NCBI GenBank assembly: GCA_949358305.1
Contig: OX442314.1
Span: forward strand, 65,977,369-66,041,368
DNA: 64,000 bases
DNA from: Strigamia acuminata
Taxonomy: Eukaryota > Arthropoda > Chilopoda > Geophilomorpha > Linotaeniidae
Direction: 5' to 3'
Of the stretch, positions 1 through 10,426 are shown in pieces (the stretch's first letter is position 1; each line of letters begins with the position of its first letter). The notes beneath the pieces are model-generated. The model was not told the DNA's origin. It did not search any database and worked only from the letters and a program-made list of their open reading frames with translations. A program made the translations under genes and the position numbers.

Positions 1-2
1 AT

Positions 3-3000
3 TACGCGAACCGATGTCCACGTCCACCCCGTCAACAACAGGGACAACCTACGGTTTCACTCCAACGTAATTCTCGGAGCAAGAGTCGCCGGCGCAACAA
101 GAACGCTGCTGCGAAGGCCAACAACGCGCGTCCCCGAGAAAGCTCGCATCCACACCGAGAGGGGACATATTTTGTCAATGCGCCGCAGGTTATCCAACGT
201 CCAGTCGCTCATTTTATGCAATCCAATGAGTGGATTCTGGATTGCGGCGCTACAGATCACGTATCTCACGTGCGTGCCGGTTTCACCGAGTTCACCGATG
301 TCATTCCATTCGACATCGAGTTGGGACAGGGAAAGTCCCAAGTGACGGGAAAAGGAACGGTTCGTTTGCTAATGGCGATCGATAAGACCCGGTGCACCGT
401 GAATTTAACAAACGTCCTTTACGCGCCGAATTTCGAGGCAAACTTGATTTCGGTTTCGAAGATAGACAAGGCGCGACATCATATCCACATTTTCAATAGT
501 GAGATACATGTTTACGAATCGGACATTCGCAGCCCTCTTATTCGTGCAAAGGAGAGAGGAGGTCTTTATTATGTGGACGGTTTGTGTACAAATCCGACAT
601 TTGCGACAACGGTTTCTCCCACTGTACAACCGACTCCAACGCTACCGCCGCAAATGTACGTGACTACGGAAGAGGATTTCATTAAAATTCCCAAACCGAA
701 AAAGGGAAAAGGACAGCAACGAGAAATTACGGATTTTCGGATTGAAATGCCGCTAGTTGAACCCGTGAAGCAAATTCCCGTCCAACAAGCTCCCATTCCA
801 ACCAATCCGATTCCTCCTCCTATCCCTACTCAAATCCACAACGATTTGACCACCCTTCCTTCCTATGCGAATGCCCTACAGTCAATCCCAACGGCAACTC
901 CTATTGCAATTCCAAATGCAAATTCCTTTCCTCCCCTTGGCAACCCGTCTCAACCTAAAAAGAAGGTCATCGCCAATCCAGCCTCCGTCAAGGACGCCAC
1001 CGGCTTATGGCATAGCCGTCTTGGCCACCTTCATACGAATGGAATGAAGCTATTGGCCGCAAACGACCAAGTTTACGGAATGTCACCAGGGGAAGTGAGC
1101 AGGGAATTGGCCTGCAACGACTGCAGAATAGCCAAATCGACAAAAGCTTCTCATAAGCCTGATCCTAATCCCTCGACTACGAAGCCTTTGGACCTTCTCC
1201 ACATGGATATTTGGGGGCCAGCCCCAGTTCCATCGTTTGGAGGAGCACGTTTTGTCCTTACCGTCATCGACGACGCAACACGCTATTGCTGGATTATACC
1301 GCTAGCCCAGAAATCGCAGGTTTTCGCAACCTTTAAGGACTTCGTTGCTCGAGTTGAGAGAATCCAGGACACGCAAATAAAAGCGATTCGGACTGATCGA
1401 GGCGGAGAGTTTATGTCAAACGAGTTTCTCCGATATCTACAAGCCAAGGGCATCCAAGGTCAACGGACAAATCCGTCGTCACCACAGATGAACGGCACGG
1501 CCGAGCGCATAAACCGGACAATGGCCGACAACTTTCGTGCAGTCTTATCCGAGACTAAGTTGCCGGAGGCGCTCTGGGCCGAGCTAGCGGTCACGTTTGC
1601 CTACATCAAGAATCGGAGCCCTCATTCTCGACTTAACAATCAAGTTCCGTATATCCTTTGGCGACAGAGAGCCCTTTCGTTACGACATCTACGAAAAGTC
1701 GGTTCCAAGTGCTGGGTGCACTACACCGCACCAGGACGCAAGAAGCTGGATCCGCGGGCCTGGGAGGGATATTTAGTCGGCTACGCTTCAGGGACCCGTG
1801 GATACAGAATTTGGAACCCAACTGACAACCAAGTCTACGAATCTATTCACGTTAAGATCGATGAGCGGCAGTCGTATCGGAAATCCATCAAAATTTCGAC
1901 GCAGCAGCCGCAACAATCGTTTACTGGTCCCGGACAGCAAACCGTTACATTTGATGATAACCTACATTACCATCAGTGGCCGAAAGGATCTGATTCCGAG
2001 GCGTCAGAACATTCTGCGAACGATTCCGAACGTGTGTCGACGGCATCCGCTTCGATGCACACGCCTCTGGCTTTTCCGCACATCCACATACCACCACCGA
2101 CAACTCCGGAACGGGCATTGCTGGATTTATGTGCGACCTTACCTCCGGGTTCTGCGTCTCTTCGACAATCCCATCATATTTCATATGAAGAGGAACGTGA
2201 TACGGACCACGACATCCGAGAGATGGACGAATTGTCAATTTATCCGGAAACATCCGAACACGTTGATGCGTCAGCGGAACAATCGGCACGACCATCGCCT
2301 CCGACAACTCCTCGTACATCCGCTCCGCCATCACCTCAGCGATCGGCAGCGCCTTCTCTTCCCCGTGAAACACCGGTACCGACGCCGAGATTTATTACGA
2401 CGCGTCGTCAGCAACGTGTTGATGATCAGGCTGCGCAAGGGTTGCAAATTTTCGACCCCGATCCCAATTCACCAGCGACTGCGCGCCACACTACTCATAA
2501 GTGGCGATTCGTCGGTGGAGATGGCGAGTGCCGTGAATGGGTACGCGAGGAACACCTGAGAAAGGATCAAAAACCCGGGAAGATCTTAATTGATGTCTAT
2601 TATTTTCCAACTCCGAAGATCCGTCTAAGATCTTATCACGACATCGAGGAGTATTGTATGTTGAACAATATTGATTACGACCCCGGACTGTTTTTCTTCG
2701 GTAATCTCGAACACAAATTGCCAACTCTTCCGGGCGTTCGTCATGCGGCTCATCTGTGCCGAACCGAGCCGGCTTCATTCGCCGAAATTCCCAAGTTCAA
2801 CGACGCTCCGAAATGGCGTGAAGCAATCGGAGAGGAACTCGATATGTTCAAAGAGCGAGAAATCTATAAAGAAGTTCCCCGACCACCCGACACCACTATT
2901 CTTGGCTGCAAGTGGATTTTTAAACTCAAAACCGATGCAGCCGGAACCGTCACCCGATACCGAGCACGCTTAGTAGCACAAGGTTTTTATCAAACCCTCG

Positions 3001-4289
3001 GAGTCGATTTTGATGAGGTGTTTAGCCCAGTCGTGAACTTCATATTGATCCGTCTGTTTTTCTGTCTTCTCGTCGTATTGCGTGGTTGGCAGGACGCCCA
3101 CCTCGACGTGAAAGGTGCGTACCTGTACGGGGAATTAAAGCATAACGTATACATGAGAATCCCTGCAGGTGCCACATGCACTGATCCAAATAACGTGTGG
3201 CTTCTTCTCAAATCGCTTTACGGCCTCCACCAATCCGGGAGACAATGGTTCGAGAAACTTGACGAGACACTTCGGGCCCTCGGATTTCGAAGACTGCCAG
3301 CATGTAATTGTGTTTACGTGTTCGGGAATACAGCTGTTATGCTGGTCTACGTGGACGATATCGTCGTGTTTTACGCGTCCGACAGCGTTTTTAATCAGCT
3401 AATCCGTCTCATCTCTTCGAAATTCGATATAGTCAACCTCGGTCCAATCACGAAGTTATTAGGCGTCGAGTTTATCCGCGACGCCGGACGCACGTTCATA
3501 ACGCAACGTGCTTATATCGCCAAACTGGTTAAGAAATTCGGGGCGTCGACCAATAATCTCGTCAAGACACCAGTGACCCCGGGAACGACACTCGTTAGAG
3601 GATCGACCGAAAACTTGGAAGATTTTCCATACCGATCTCTAATCGGTTCACTTCTGTTTTTGGCATCGAGAACTCGTCCCGACATACTCTATTCCGTCAT
3701 CGCTTTGGCACAGTACAACACGTGCTATAATCGAACCCACATCCGCGCCCTGTTACAGGTTCTGCAGTACGTGGCAAACACTGCGGAGCTTTGCATCGAG
3801 TTATCCGGTTGCTCTTCTAGTCAACTATCTGCATTTACCGACGCGTCGTGGGCAAGCGATCCGGAGACATCATTGAGCTTCGGAGGATACATCGTATACG
3901 TTGGAAATGTCCCTATTGGCTGGTCCTGTCGCAAACAGTCGACCGTAGCGTGCTCAACCATGGAAGCTGAATTTATCGCCCTGGTTGAGTGCGTGAAGGA
4001 GATTTTCTGGCTCGACAGCGTGTACACCGAATTCCCGATTCTCAATCGTCTATCCCGACCTATCGTGTATTCGGACGCCCTGGCCTCGATTCAATTCACA
4101 TCTAATGATATCGAGAACGCGAAGACGAAGCATATTCGCGTGAAGTTTCACTGGCTCAGGGAGTGGTTTACTGCGGGAGTCTTCGATCTTCGAAAGGTAG
4201 CCGGCGAAGCTAATACCGCCGACATATTCACAAAGTGGCTATCTTCGGAACGTTTACGATCATTGATTTCGAAGATCTTCCGAGCATAA
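3..4289 (+). CDS. pol: Copia Gag-Pol polyprotein, 5'-partial (protease, integrase, RT, RNase H)
   Basis: This is the polyprotein of a Ty1/Copia retrotransposon: it matures Gag, copies element RNA and integrates the cDNA. The frame is open from base 3 without a stop, so the ATG at 216 is internal. Counting from that Met: protease motif DCGATDH at about residue 10; zinc-binding gag-pre-integrase region (WHSRLGH ... CNDC) near 260-310; integrase core with catalytic Asp in MDIWGP (about 330), Asp in RTDRGGEF (about 392) and Glu in NGTAERINRT (about 428); a Pro/Ser-rich linker; RT from about 860 (WIFKLK, RARLVAQGF, YVDDIV near 1045); RNase H with FTDASWASD near 1207 and STMEAEF near 1247; a final DIFTKWL. 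No stop or frameshift is visible, so pol may be functional. Odd: the protease has Cys where Copia proteases usually have Ser or Thr. Confidence 0.92.
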   Translation, partial: YANRCPRPPRQQQGQPTVSLQRNSRSKSRRRNKNAAAKANNARPRESSHPHREGTYFVNAPQVIQRPVAHFMQSNEWILDCGATDHVSHVRAGFTEFTDVIPFDIELGQGKSQVTGKGTVRLLMAIDKTRCTVNLTNVLYAPNFEANLISVSKIDKARHHIHIFNSEIHVYESDIRSPLIRAKERGGLYYVDGLCTNPTFATTVSPTVQPTPTLPPQMYVTTEEDFIKIPKPKKGKGQQREITDFRIEMPLVEPVKQIPVQQAPIPTNPIPPPIPTQIHNDLTTLPSYANALQSIPTATPIAIPNANSFPPLGNPSQPKKKVIANPASVKDATGLWHSRLGHLHTNGMKLLAANDQVYGMSPGEVSRELACNDCRIAKSTKASHKPDPNPSTTKPLDLLHMDIWGPAPVPSFGGARFVLTVIDDATRYCWIIPLAQKSQVFATFKDFVARVERIQDTQIKAIRTDRGGEFMSNEFLRYLQAKGIQGQRTNPSSPQMNGTAERINRTMADNFRAVLSETKLPEALWAELAVTFAYIKNRSPHSRLNNQVPYILWRQRALSLRHLRKVGSKCWVHYTAPGRKKLDPRAWEGYLVGYASGTRGYRIWNPTDNQVYESIHVKIDERQSYRKSIKISTQQPQQSFTGPGQQTVTFDDNLHYHQWPKGSDSEASEHSANDSERVSTASASMHTPLAFPHIHIPPPTTPERALLDLCATLPPGSASLRQSHHISYEEERDTDHDIREMDELSIYPETSEHVDASAEQSARPSPPTTPRTSAPPSPQRSAAPSLPRETPVPTPRFITTRRQQRVDDQAAQGLQIFDPDPNSPATARHTTHKWRFVGGDGECREWVREEHLRKDQKPGKILIDVYYFPTPKIRLRSYHDIEEYCMLNNIDYDPGLFFFGNLEHKLPTLPGVRHAAHLCRTEPASFAEIPKFNDAPKWREAIGEELDMFKEREIYKEVPRPPDTTILGCKWIFKLKTDAAGTVTRYRARLVAQGFYQTLGVDFDEVFSPVVNFILIRLFFCLLVVLRGWQDAHLDVKGAYLYGELKHNVYMRIPAGATCTDPNNVWLLLKSLYGLHQSGRQWFEKLDETLRALGFRRLPACNCVYVFGNTAVMLVYVDDIVVFYASDSVFNQLIRLISSKFDIVNLGPITKLLGVEFIRDAGRTFITQRAYIAKLVKKFGASTNNLVKTPVTPGTTLVRGSTENLEDFPYRSLIGSLLFLASRTRPDILYSVIALAQYNTCYNRTHIRALLQVLQYVANTAELCIELSGCSSSQLSAFTDASWASDPETSLSFGGYIVYVGNVPIGWSCRKQSTVACSTMEAEFIALVECVKEIFWLDSVYTEFPILNRLSRPIVYSDALASIQFTSNDIENAKTKHIRVKFHWLREWFTAGVFDLRKVAGEANTADIFTKWLSSERLRSLISKIFRA

Positions 4290-4345
4290 ACTTATCGTGA
4301 CATTCCTAGTTTCTTTTCACCCGACTTCGAGGATCATCGGGTTTC

Positions 4346-5041
4346 TGTGGGAATACCGAGCTTAGTTAAGTGATAACCACGACAGTACCCGGCCCGATGG
4401 TTCGACTTTATCATCTTTTTTTTTTTTTTCTCAACGATTATCAACTGTAATTCCAGTTTACGTTCATCTTGTCCCCTGATAAATATTTCCATCGAAGAGG
4501 GGATTTGTTGGTCAAAAGACCATTTTGTATCGATGAATACATTTGTTATTTCCTAGTTTTCCCTTTGTGTTTAGGTATACAGCGCATCTTTGTTATTATT
4601 TAATTGATTTCGATGTTACCATTCGTTTTGCGCTGTCCCGTATGTAATTCCATACTTTTATCACTTTATGCTAGGATTTGTCCTATTATCAAATGATTTG
4701 TTCAAACTTAATGTAAATTCCCGGCACTAGGTGCCACTACCCATTGCTTTTTCATCCAAGATGGCGTCATACACAGCCGTGTATGACTTAGCTGCTTTCC
4801 CACCTGTTTGGATACCTATTTGTAATGTATTACTATTTAATTAAACCGTTTTTATTGTTTTACTCATTGTGTTTGATTTAAAGCACCTTTAGTGCTTCTT
4901 GCTAGCGCATATAAGCGGCATTAGGCCGCGCGCATTTCCGAAACGATACGCGTCGTATCGTTAACGTCTGTGCGGGTCGCACAGCGCCAATTCACGCTTT
5001 CAATCGGTTTACACCGATATTTTGCGCATTCTCTGCCTACA
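4346..5041 (+). repeat. Copia 3' LTR (about 696 bp)
   Basis: Noncoding sequence after the pol stop. It starts TGTGGGAATACC and most likely ends at CCTACA, giving short inverted termini TGTGGG/CCTACA. The next bases match the family A BEL/Pao element (compare 48540-48555), so the element ends here or up to 13 bases earlier at GCGCA. It contains a CCAAGATGGCGTC motif and AT-rich U3-like sequence. The 56 bases between the stop and 4346 hold no clear polypurine tract. The boundary rests on termini and on the neighbouring element, because the partner LTR is outside the window. Confidence 0.6.
4756..4768 (+). promoter_or_regulatory. YY1/Pho-like motif in Copia LTR
   Basis: CCAAGATGGCGTC resembles the AAGATGGCGGC consensus bound by YY1/Pleiohomeotic proteins. 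Unrelated LTRs in this window carry the same core. Function is inferred from motif and location only. Confidence 0.35.
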
Positions 5042-5042
5042 T

Positions 5043-8000
5043 TTAAAGAGTGTAGCCGACCGGATACGGTTGAAGAGTTGCGGGTCAATCGAAGCCACAG
5101 CCCAACGCCTCAATGAAGAGGATAATGCTGGATCGACGTCTTACGACGTTTACAAGCTACTCCTTCAGTCTAGACACGGAGCCAGAGAGCTCAAGGTGAC
5201 AGCTTTAAGTGCAAGAAGCCTACCGCATGTGTATGGGATAGCCAGCCCTGATACCATTCAGAAAGTTAAAGATTTGGGGTTCGAATTGGCTGAGGACTTA
5301 CCTTCGACTGCAGGCAATGTTGATATCTTGCTTGGAGTTGATGTTTGGTGGGAAATCTGCCTTGACGGACGAAAGCGATTGGATAACCGCTTGGGTTTGG
5401 TCAATACCATTTTTGGGTGGGTGTTGTCAGGAGCCGCTGGGTCGACAGATGTCTTCTCCGAGAGCTCGCGTGACGTTTCTTGCTGCAACACCTGTGAGAT
5501 TAAGACTGACCGTGACTTGGAAAAGCTTTGGAGTTTGGAGGCTGTTGGAATTACCGCTGGCGAACGCGATTCAGATTTTGTTCGAGATCGCTTTGAGAAG
5601 TCGCACAAGCGAATGGATGATGGTCGCTACCAAGTTTGCTTGCCCTTTAACGATAAGATCGGGGCTTTGGAGTCAAACTGGGAGTTGGCTCTGAATCAAC
5701 TATCACATACGCTTAGGCGAATTGATAGTAACAGCGACCACAAGGAACGTTATAACAAAGCCATGTGGGACTACGTCAAGGAAGAGCACGCGGAAGTAGT
5801 ACCTCTTGCAGAGAGATACAAGAAAACTGGAGTTTATGTTATTCCGCACCATCCAGTGATCAAGGAGGACCGGGAAACGACCAAGTTCCGTGTCGTTTTC
5901 AACGCGTCGTCGGCGAAGAAGGGGCTACCTTCGCTGAACGACTGTCTGTATCCTGGCCCTTCTTTAAATCCGGATATTGTCCCAGTTATGATCCGTTTTC
6001 GCCTTTTTTGTGTAGTGGCGATAGCAGACATCAAGCAGGCTTTCCTGCAAGTGCTGATTAATCCTGACCACTGCGATTTTTTGCGGTTCCTTTGGGTCTC
6101 AGAAGAATATTTCCAAGAAGGATATTCTTGGCAGAATTTGTGGGATCACCTGGTCGTTTTAAGAATGATAGTCGTCCCTTTCGGGGTGAATTCTTCGCCA
6201 TTCTTGTTGTGCGCTGTCATCCGCGCGCAAGGGCGATTGTATTTGGTGCTTTTCCCCAAAGAGGCAGACGCCCTCGATAAGGGCATCTACATGGACGACT
6301 TGACGTCCGGGGCCGATGGAACCCAAGAGACAGTTACGCACTGTGTCAATTTACGCAGGATCCTTGACGAGGGAAAGATGCCTCTCGTCAAGTGGGCATC
6401 ATCAAAGGCAGATGTCTTTGACGCACTCAAAGACAAGGATTTCCACATGCGTGCAGACAAGTTTGAAGATCTAGGAGTTGTCAAGATGCTGGGCATCCTT
6501 TGGAGCGTCCAAGATGATACGCTAATGTTCAGGATCCCAACCGGTGTTGAGATTCCCCAGTCAAGGAGGGGCATTCTGTCATTATTGGCATCAGTCTTCG
6601 ACCCCTTGGGGTTGATAGCTCCAGTCATTTTGCGGATGAAGCTACTTTTACAGAGTATGTGGGGTCGCGACATCAAATGGGATGACATAATCTCAGAAGA
6701 GAACCGAGAGATAGTGGTCAAATGGTACGCCGATCTTCAGCGCCTCACCGAAGCCCGGGTGAAGCGTTGGATGGGGACGTACTCGGGCCAAGAAATGGAC
6801 ATTGACGTCTTTTGCGACGCAAGTCCACAGTCGTACGGGTGCGCAATCTACGTTCGAGCTGCGTCAGGCGCGACCCAACTGCTCTTGAGCAAAAGCAGAA
6901 TTGCCCCCACCACCAAGTTGACTTTGCCACGCCTAGAATTGACCGCAACTGTTGTTGGAGTCCGGATGGTGGAGTACATCCTAGAGGATTTCCTACCAGG
7001 TTATCCAGTTGGGAAGATAAGGTATTACTCGGACTCAATGGTTGCGCTCGGGTGGTTGAAGTCTGATAAGAACAGGTGGAAGCCATATGTCTCCAACAGA
7101 GTGGCAGAAGTTCTTGAAAAGTCAAGTCCGAGTCAGTGGGCATACGTCCCGACGGACAGGAATCCAGCGGACGTATTGACACGCCCATGCGAGGCAAAGA
7201 ACCTTTTGGCCAACCGTCTCTGGTGGGACGGGCCCGGTCAGTTGGAAGACCTCGCGGACGAACCTGAGGACGTTGACCTCCCAATGGAAGAGGCAAAAAA
7301 GGAAAAGGTAGCTTTGGTTGCGTCAGATGGAGAAGCGCATATGTGCGAGGTTTTCAAGCGATTTAGTAGTTTTAATCGCCTCGTGCGAGTTTTCGCGCTC
7401 ATGCGGCGCTGGCTTCCTTTTTTCGCCCGCGGGAGGGACCTCGAGGTTCTCGAGATAGAAGTTGCCGAAGAAAGAGTCATCCGCTTGGCCCAGGTCTTGA
7501 GTTTTCCAGACGAAAGACAAGCCGCAATGTTGAAAGAGAAAGTGGCAAAGGGCTCTATCCTGAAAAATTTCGACGTTTTTCTGGATGAGAGAGATTTACT
7601 AAGACTAAGGAGCCGTCTAGGGAAGTCAGCGCTTCCCTTCGACGAGGCATTTCCCATCATTTTGCACCCGGATAGTTGGGTAACAAGACTAATCATCAAG
7701 AAGGTCCACTTACAGCTCCTGCATGGTGAGCTGAGTGAGACGTTTTACCGGTTGAGAGACAAGTATTGGATTGTAAGAGGACGCCGAACGGTCAAGGCTG
7801 TGATCCGGAGTTGCTTGGTCTGCAAACGAGAGCGGTTGGAACGCAATAACCCAGCCACTGGTGACCCTCCTATGGAGCGCGTCACGCCGGCAGCCCCGTT
7901 CCAGCATACAGGAATTGACCACCTCGGCCCTCTCACAGTCAAGCATAAGGAGAAAGGAAGAAAAGTCTATATTCTGTTGTTTACCTGCCTAGTAACACGA

Positions 8001-8801
8001 GCGATCCATTTGGAAGTCTCTGAGAACCTTTCGGTGGAAAAGTTCCTTCTGGCCTTCCGTCGTTTCGGCGCCAGATTTGGGTACCCGGCGAAAGTGTTCT
8101 CCGACAACTCCAAAACTTTCGAGCGAGGAAGCCAGGAGATACAGTCGTGGGGTAAATTGCTGACCAAGGATGGGATCCGGACGTTCCTTTCGGAGAAGAG
8201 AGTGGTTTGGTCGTTCATCCCACCATTGTCACCTTGGGCTGGAGGAGCCTGGGAGAGACTTGTGCGTTCGGTAAAAGATAAACTACGTAAGATGCTGCTG
8301 CGTAGGACTGTAGACTTGGAGACGCTTCAGACGCTAGCCGTCGAGATAAGCTCCGTGCTTAACTCAAGGCCCCTGTCTTACGTGCATGAGGAGGTTGACG
8401 GCGGGAGAATTCTCAGCCCTGAGAACTTTCTCACTGGAGGAATGCCCAAGTGGGTTATCAACCGTCCACTGCACGCGATACAGAAGAAAGACCTACGGAG
8501 ATTGGATAGAAAAAGACGACTTTTCGTTTGGGAGTTCTGGCGGATTTGGCGCGAGAGTTACCTGAAACAGCTAAGAAATTTTCATGAAGTCAAGGGTGAC
8601 TCCCGTTTCAAGAATCCGGAAGTCGACCAGATAGTATTGTTGGAAAAGGTCGGCTGCAATCCGTACTTCTGGCTGCTGGCACGGGTCATCGAGGTCCTAC
8701 CAGGTGAAGATGGTTTTGTGCGCGTCGTGAGAGTGGTTACAGCCAATGGAAAGGAATATCGACGCTCGGTCAAACACGTAAGGGCTTTGGAGCTGGACTA
8801 G
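5043..8801 (+). pseudogene. pol: BEL/Pao Pol, 5'-truncated by Copia insertion (protease end, RT, RNase H, integrase)
   Basis: Copy A' of the family A polyprotein. The frame is open to the stop at 8801 but has no initiator: homology to the intact copy begins just after the protease DPGSHRSY motif, where the Copia LTR ends. Seen in order: the rest of the protease region (to GWVLSG), RT (FRVVFNASSAKKG, DIKQAFLQV, IYMDDLTSG), RNase H (FCDASPQSYG, LPRLELTA, YYSDSMVALGW, NPADVLTRP), H2C2 zinc domain (LLHGELSE ... SCLVCKR), integrase core (GIDHLGPL, FSDNSKTF, GGAWERLVRS) and a basic C-terminal domain ending KHVRALELD. Within the remaining part no stop or frameshift is seen, so the Copia insertion is the only visible lesion. 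It could not be expressed as a normal polyprotein. Confidence 0.88.
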
Positions 8802-8853
8802 CGTGGTCGAGTCGCTTAGGCCGGCTGTCCGCTTCTTTTTCGGCTGGCAGCGA
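8802..8853 (+). other. 3' untranslated stretch and pre-LTR motif of A'
   Basis: These 52 bases join the pol stop to the 3' LTR. Instead of a purine tract next to the LTR they end with a pyrimidine run (CTTCTTTTT) followed by CGGCTGGCAGCGA. The same arrangement precedes the 3' LTRs of the thymidine-kinase element and family Y, which suggests a plus-strand priming or integration signal. Confidence 0.5.
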
Positions 8854-10426
8854 TGTTGCGAGCAAGAACGCAACAAAAAGATCTGGAGATTTCACGTTGT
8901 TTATTTTCTGAAAGAGAGAAAAGGCTTTTTAATTTTGTTGTCAAGTTTGAATAGATTTGCAACTCTTATCTGACATGTCCAGTTGGTTTGCTGCCTTGTT
9001 GTCACGATCCTGGAAGTTCAAGGGGGTTGTCACTTCGCTTGCCACACCTGGAATGTTTGGAAGTTGTGTTTTTAGTCTTTTGGCATTGTTTTATGTGTCT
9101 TTTTCACTTGTTTGTGTTATTTCTAGTATTTATAAGTTTTCTCCTGTTTCCAGTTCACTTGTGAGAGAGATAGGCGTGCATCGGCAAGATGGCCGCCATA
9201 GCATAAGTGAGCTGGGAAACGGGAGAACTTGAAATAAGCACAATTGCAGTTTTAGTGCTTGTTTCACTGGTAATTTAATTTATACTAACTTGTATTGGTG
9301 TTTAAGGTAGTCCACAGGTGTCTTAGGTCGCTGGATGGACGTTGGACATCGTTTGTGAGCGTTTGCGAGCGTCGGGCGTGAGCGCACGCCTTGCGACGCC
9401 TCTCGTGGTCGTATGGGTCCTGCAAATGAGTTGAATCGGTCGGGTTTCAATGTCCAAGCACTGGGAAAGTTGTACTGACCGTTCTAGGACGCAGATCCAT
9501 CGTTGAGAAGGCCTGTGAGTCGCTCGCGACCTTGTCTGGCTCCATTCACGTCATTTTAGCAGTTGCATGGTCGCCATCTTAGATTTGGTGCTGCACTGGT
9601 GCCCTGTCATTGTTTCTTTTGGGGTTTTAATGGAACCTGGACATAGGGAATATTTACTAGTTATTGTTTGTATATTTACCAATATTAGTTGATGTTAATC
9701 TAAGCTTTTACTTTTGTTATTGCATGGTTGTTAAGGGGTTAAAACTGTGACACGTTGCGCCCTCTTTTGGTGGTGATTGGGTTTGGGCTCAGCATTGTGT
9801 TTTGAGTGTAACTAATGTTAGTTTTAGCCTCTGAATTATTTGTTAAGTTTAAGTGAAGTGCTGTTTGCACAGGTCATACTGTTATCAAGGTGTTAGGTTA
9901 AGTTTTGTCTTTATTTATGTTAAGTTTGACATCTGTTGTAGATATACGGAAACCTTGTCGGCACTATTGTTATTATTCAAATCTGTATTGTTTGGTCACT
10001 GACATTTATTGTAATCAGGTGACCAGTTGTTAAGAGTAGGTTGCTAAAGAAGCAACAGTTGTTATCAGTTGTTAAGTATTAAAAACCAGTTGTTATTTCT
10101 CCTCCTTCTTTGGATAATTTATTCCTGTGTTTCTTTTACTTCAACATTCATGATGACTTGTGAGTAGAGAGCTTTGCCTGCTCTCCTCCTCCCTGGGAGC
10201 ACGGAATTTCTACCCAGTAGCTAAAGAGGTTTTGCCAATCACTTCATCTAAATGCAGTCAGGCCTAGTTTCATGCAGTCAGGCCTAACCCTTCTTCAAGT
10301 TAGGCTTATGCTCAGAGAGAGGATTTCAACTTGTCTCTTCAACCACTATACAGTCTCGGGCGGTTTCCAGAGTTTGGTGACCAATTCGCCAGTTTTTTCC
10401 TGTGAGATCCAAGGTTGTTTGCTACA
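8854..10426 (+). repeat. 3' LTR of BEL/Pao copy A' (1573 bp)
   Basis: Starts TGTTGCGAGC and ends TTTGCTACA. It matches the reverse complement of the LTRs at 43192-44745 and 50752-52305, with substitutions and small indels (1573 against 1554 bp), so A' is an older insertion than A. Its first bases form an inverted repeat, TGTTGCG-8 bases-CGCAACA. It contains two YY1-like sites (about 9185-9199 and 9566-9581). Satellite sequence begins at 10427. Confidence 0.92.
9185..9199 (+). promoter_or_regulatory. Palindromic YY1-like motif in A' LTR
   Basis: CAAGATGGCCGCCAT contains overlapping ATGGC cores on the two strands. The equivalent site in copy A is at 44396-44415. Regulatory function is inferred. 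Confidence 0.35.

Larger units (their letters stand above)
1..5041 (+). mobile_element. Ty1/Copia retrotransposon, 3' part (left end outside window)
   Basis: The domain order protease, integrase, reverse transcriptase, RNase H is the one that defines Copia; in Gypsy and BEL/Pao the integrase comes last. The pol frame is open from base 3 and ends at 4289, followed by a probable 3' LTR ending near 5041. The 5' LTR and Gag lie left of the window. Immediately to the right begins BEL/Pao coding sequence that starts in the middle of the protease region, so this element appears to be nested in a family A BEL/Pao element. The right boundary could be off by about 15 bases. Confidence 0.88.
5042..10426 (+). 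mobile_element. BEL/Pao family A element, copy A', 3' part
   Basis: This holds RT to integrase coding sequence, a short 3' untranslated stretch and a complete 3' LTR. It is the same family as the full-length element at 43192-52305 but in the opposite orientation; the proteins differ at only a few percent of positions. The left part (5' LTR, Gag, start of protease) is missing here and should lie beyond the Copia element, left of the window. The LTR abuts the satellite at 10427, where TTTC should be one half of its target duplication. Confidence 0.9.

Noticed and set aside
1798-2559. Overlapping 253-codon frame in Copia pol
   Set aside because: It is an out-of-frame shadow of the Pro/Ser-rich linker and integrase C-terminal region.
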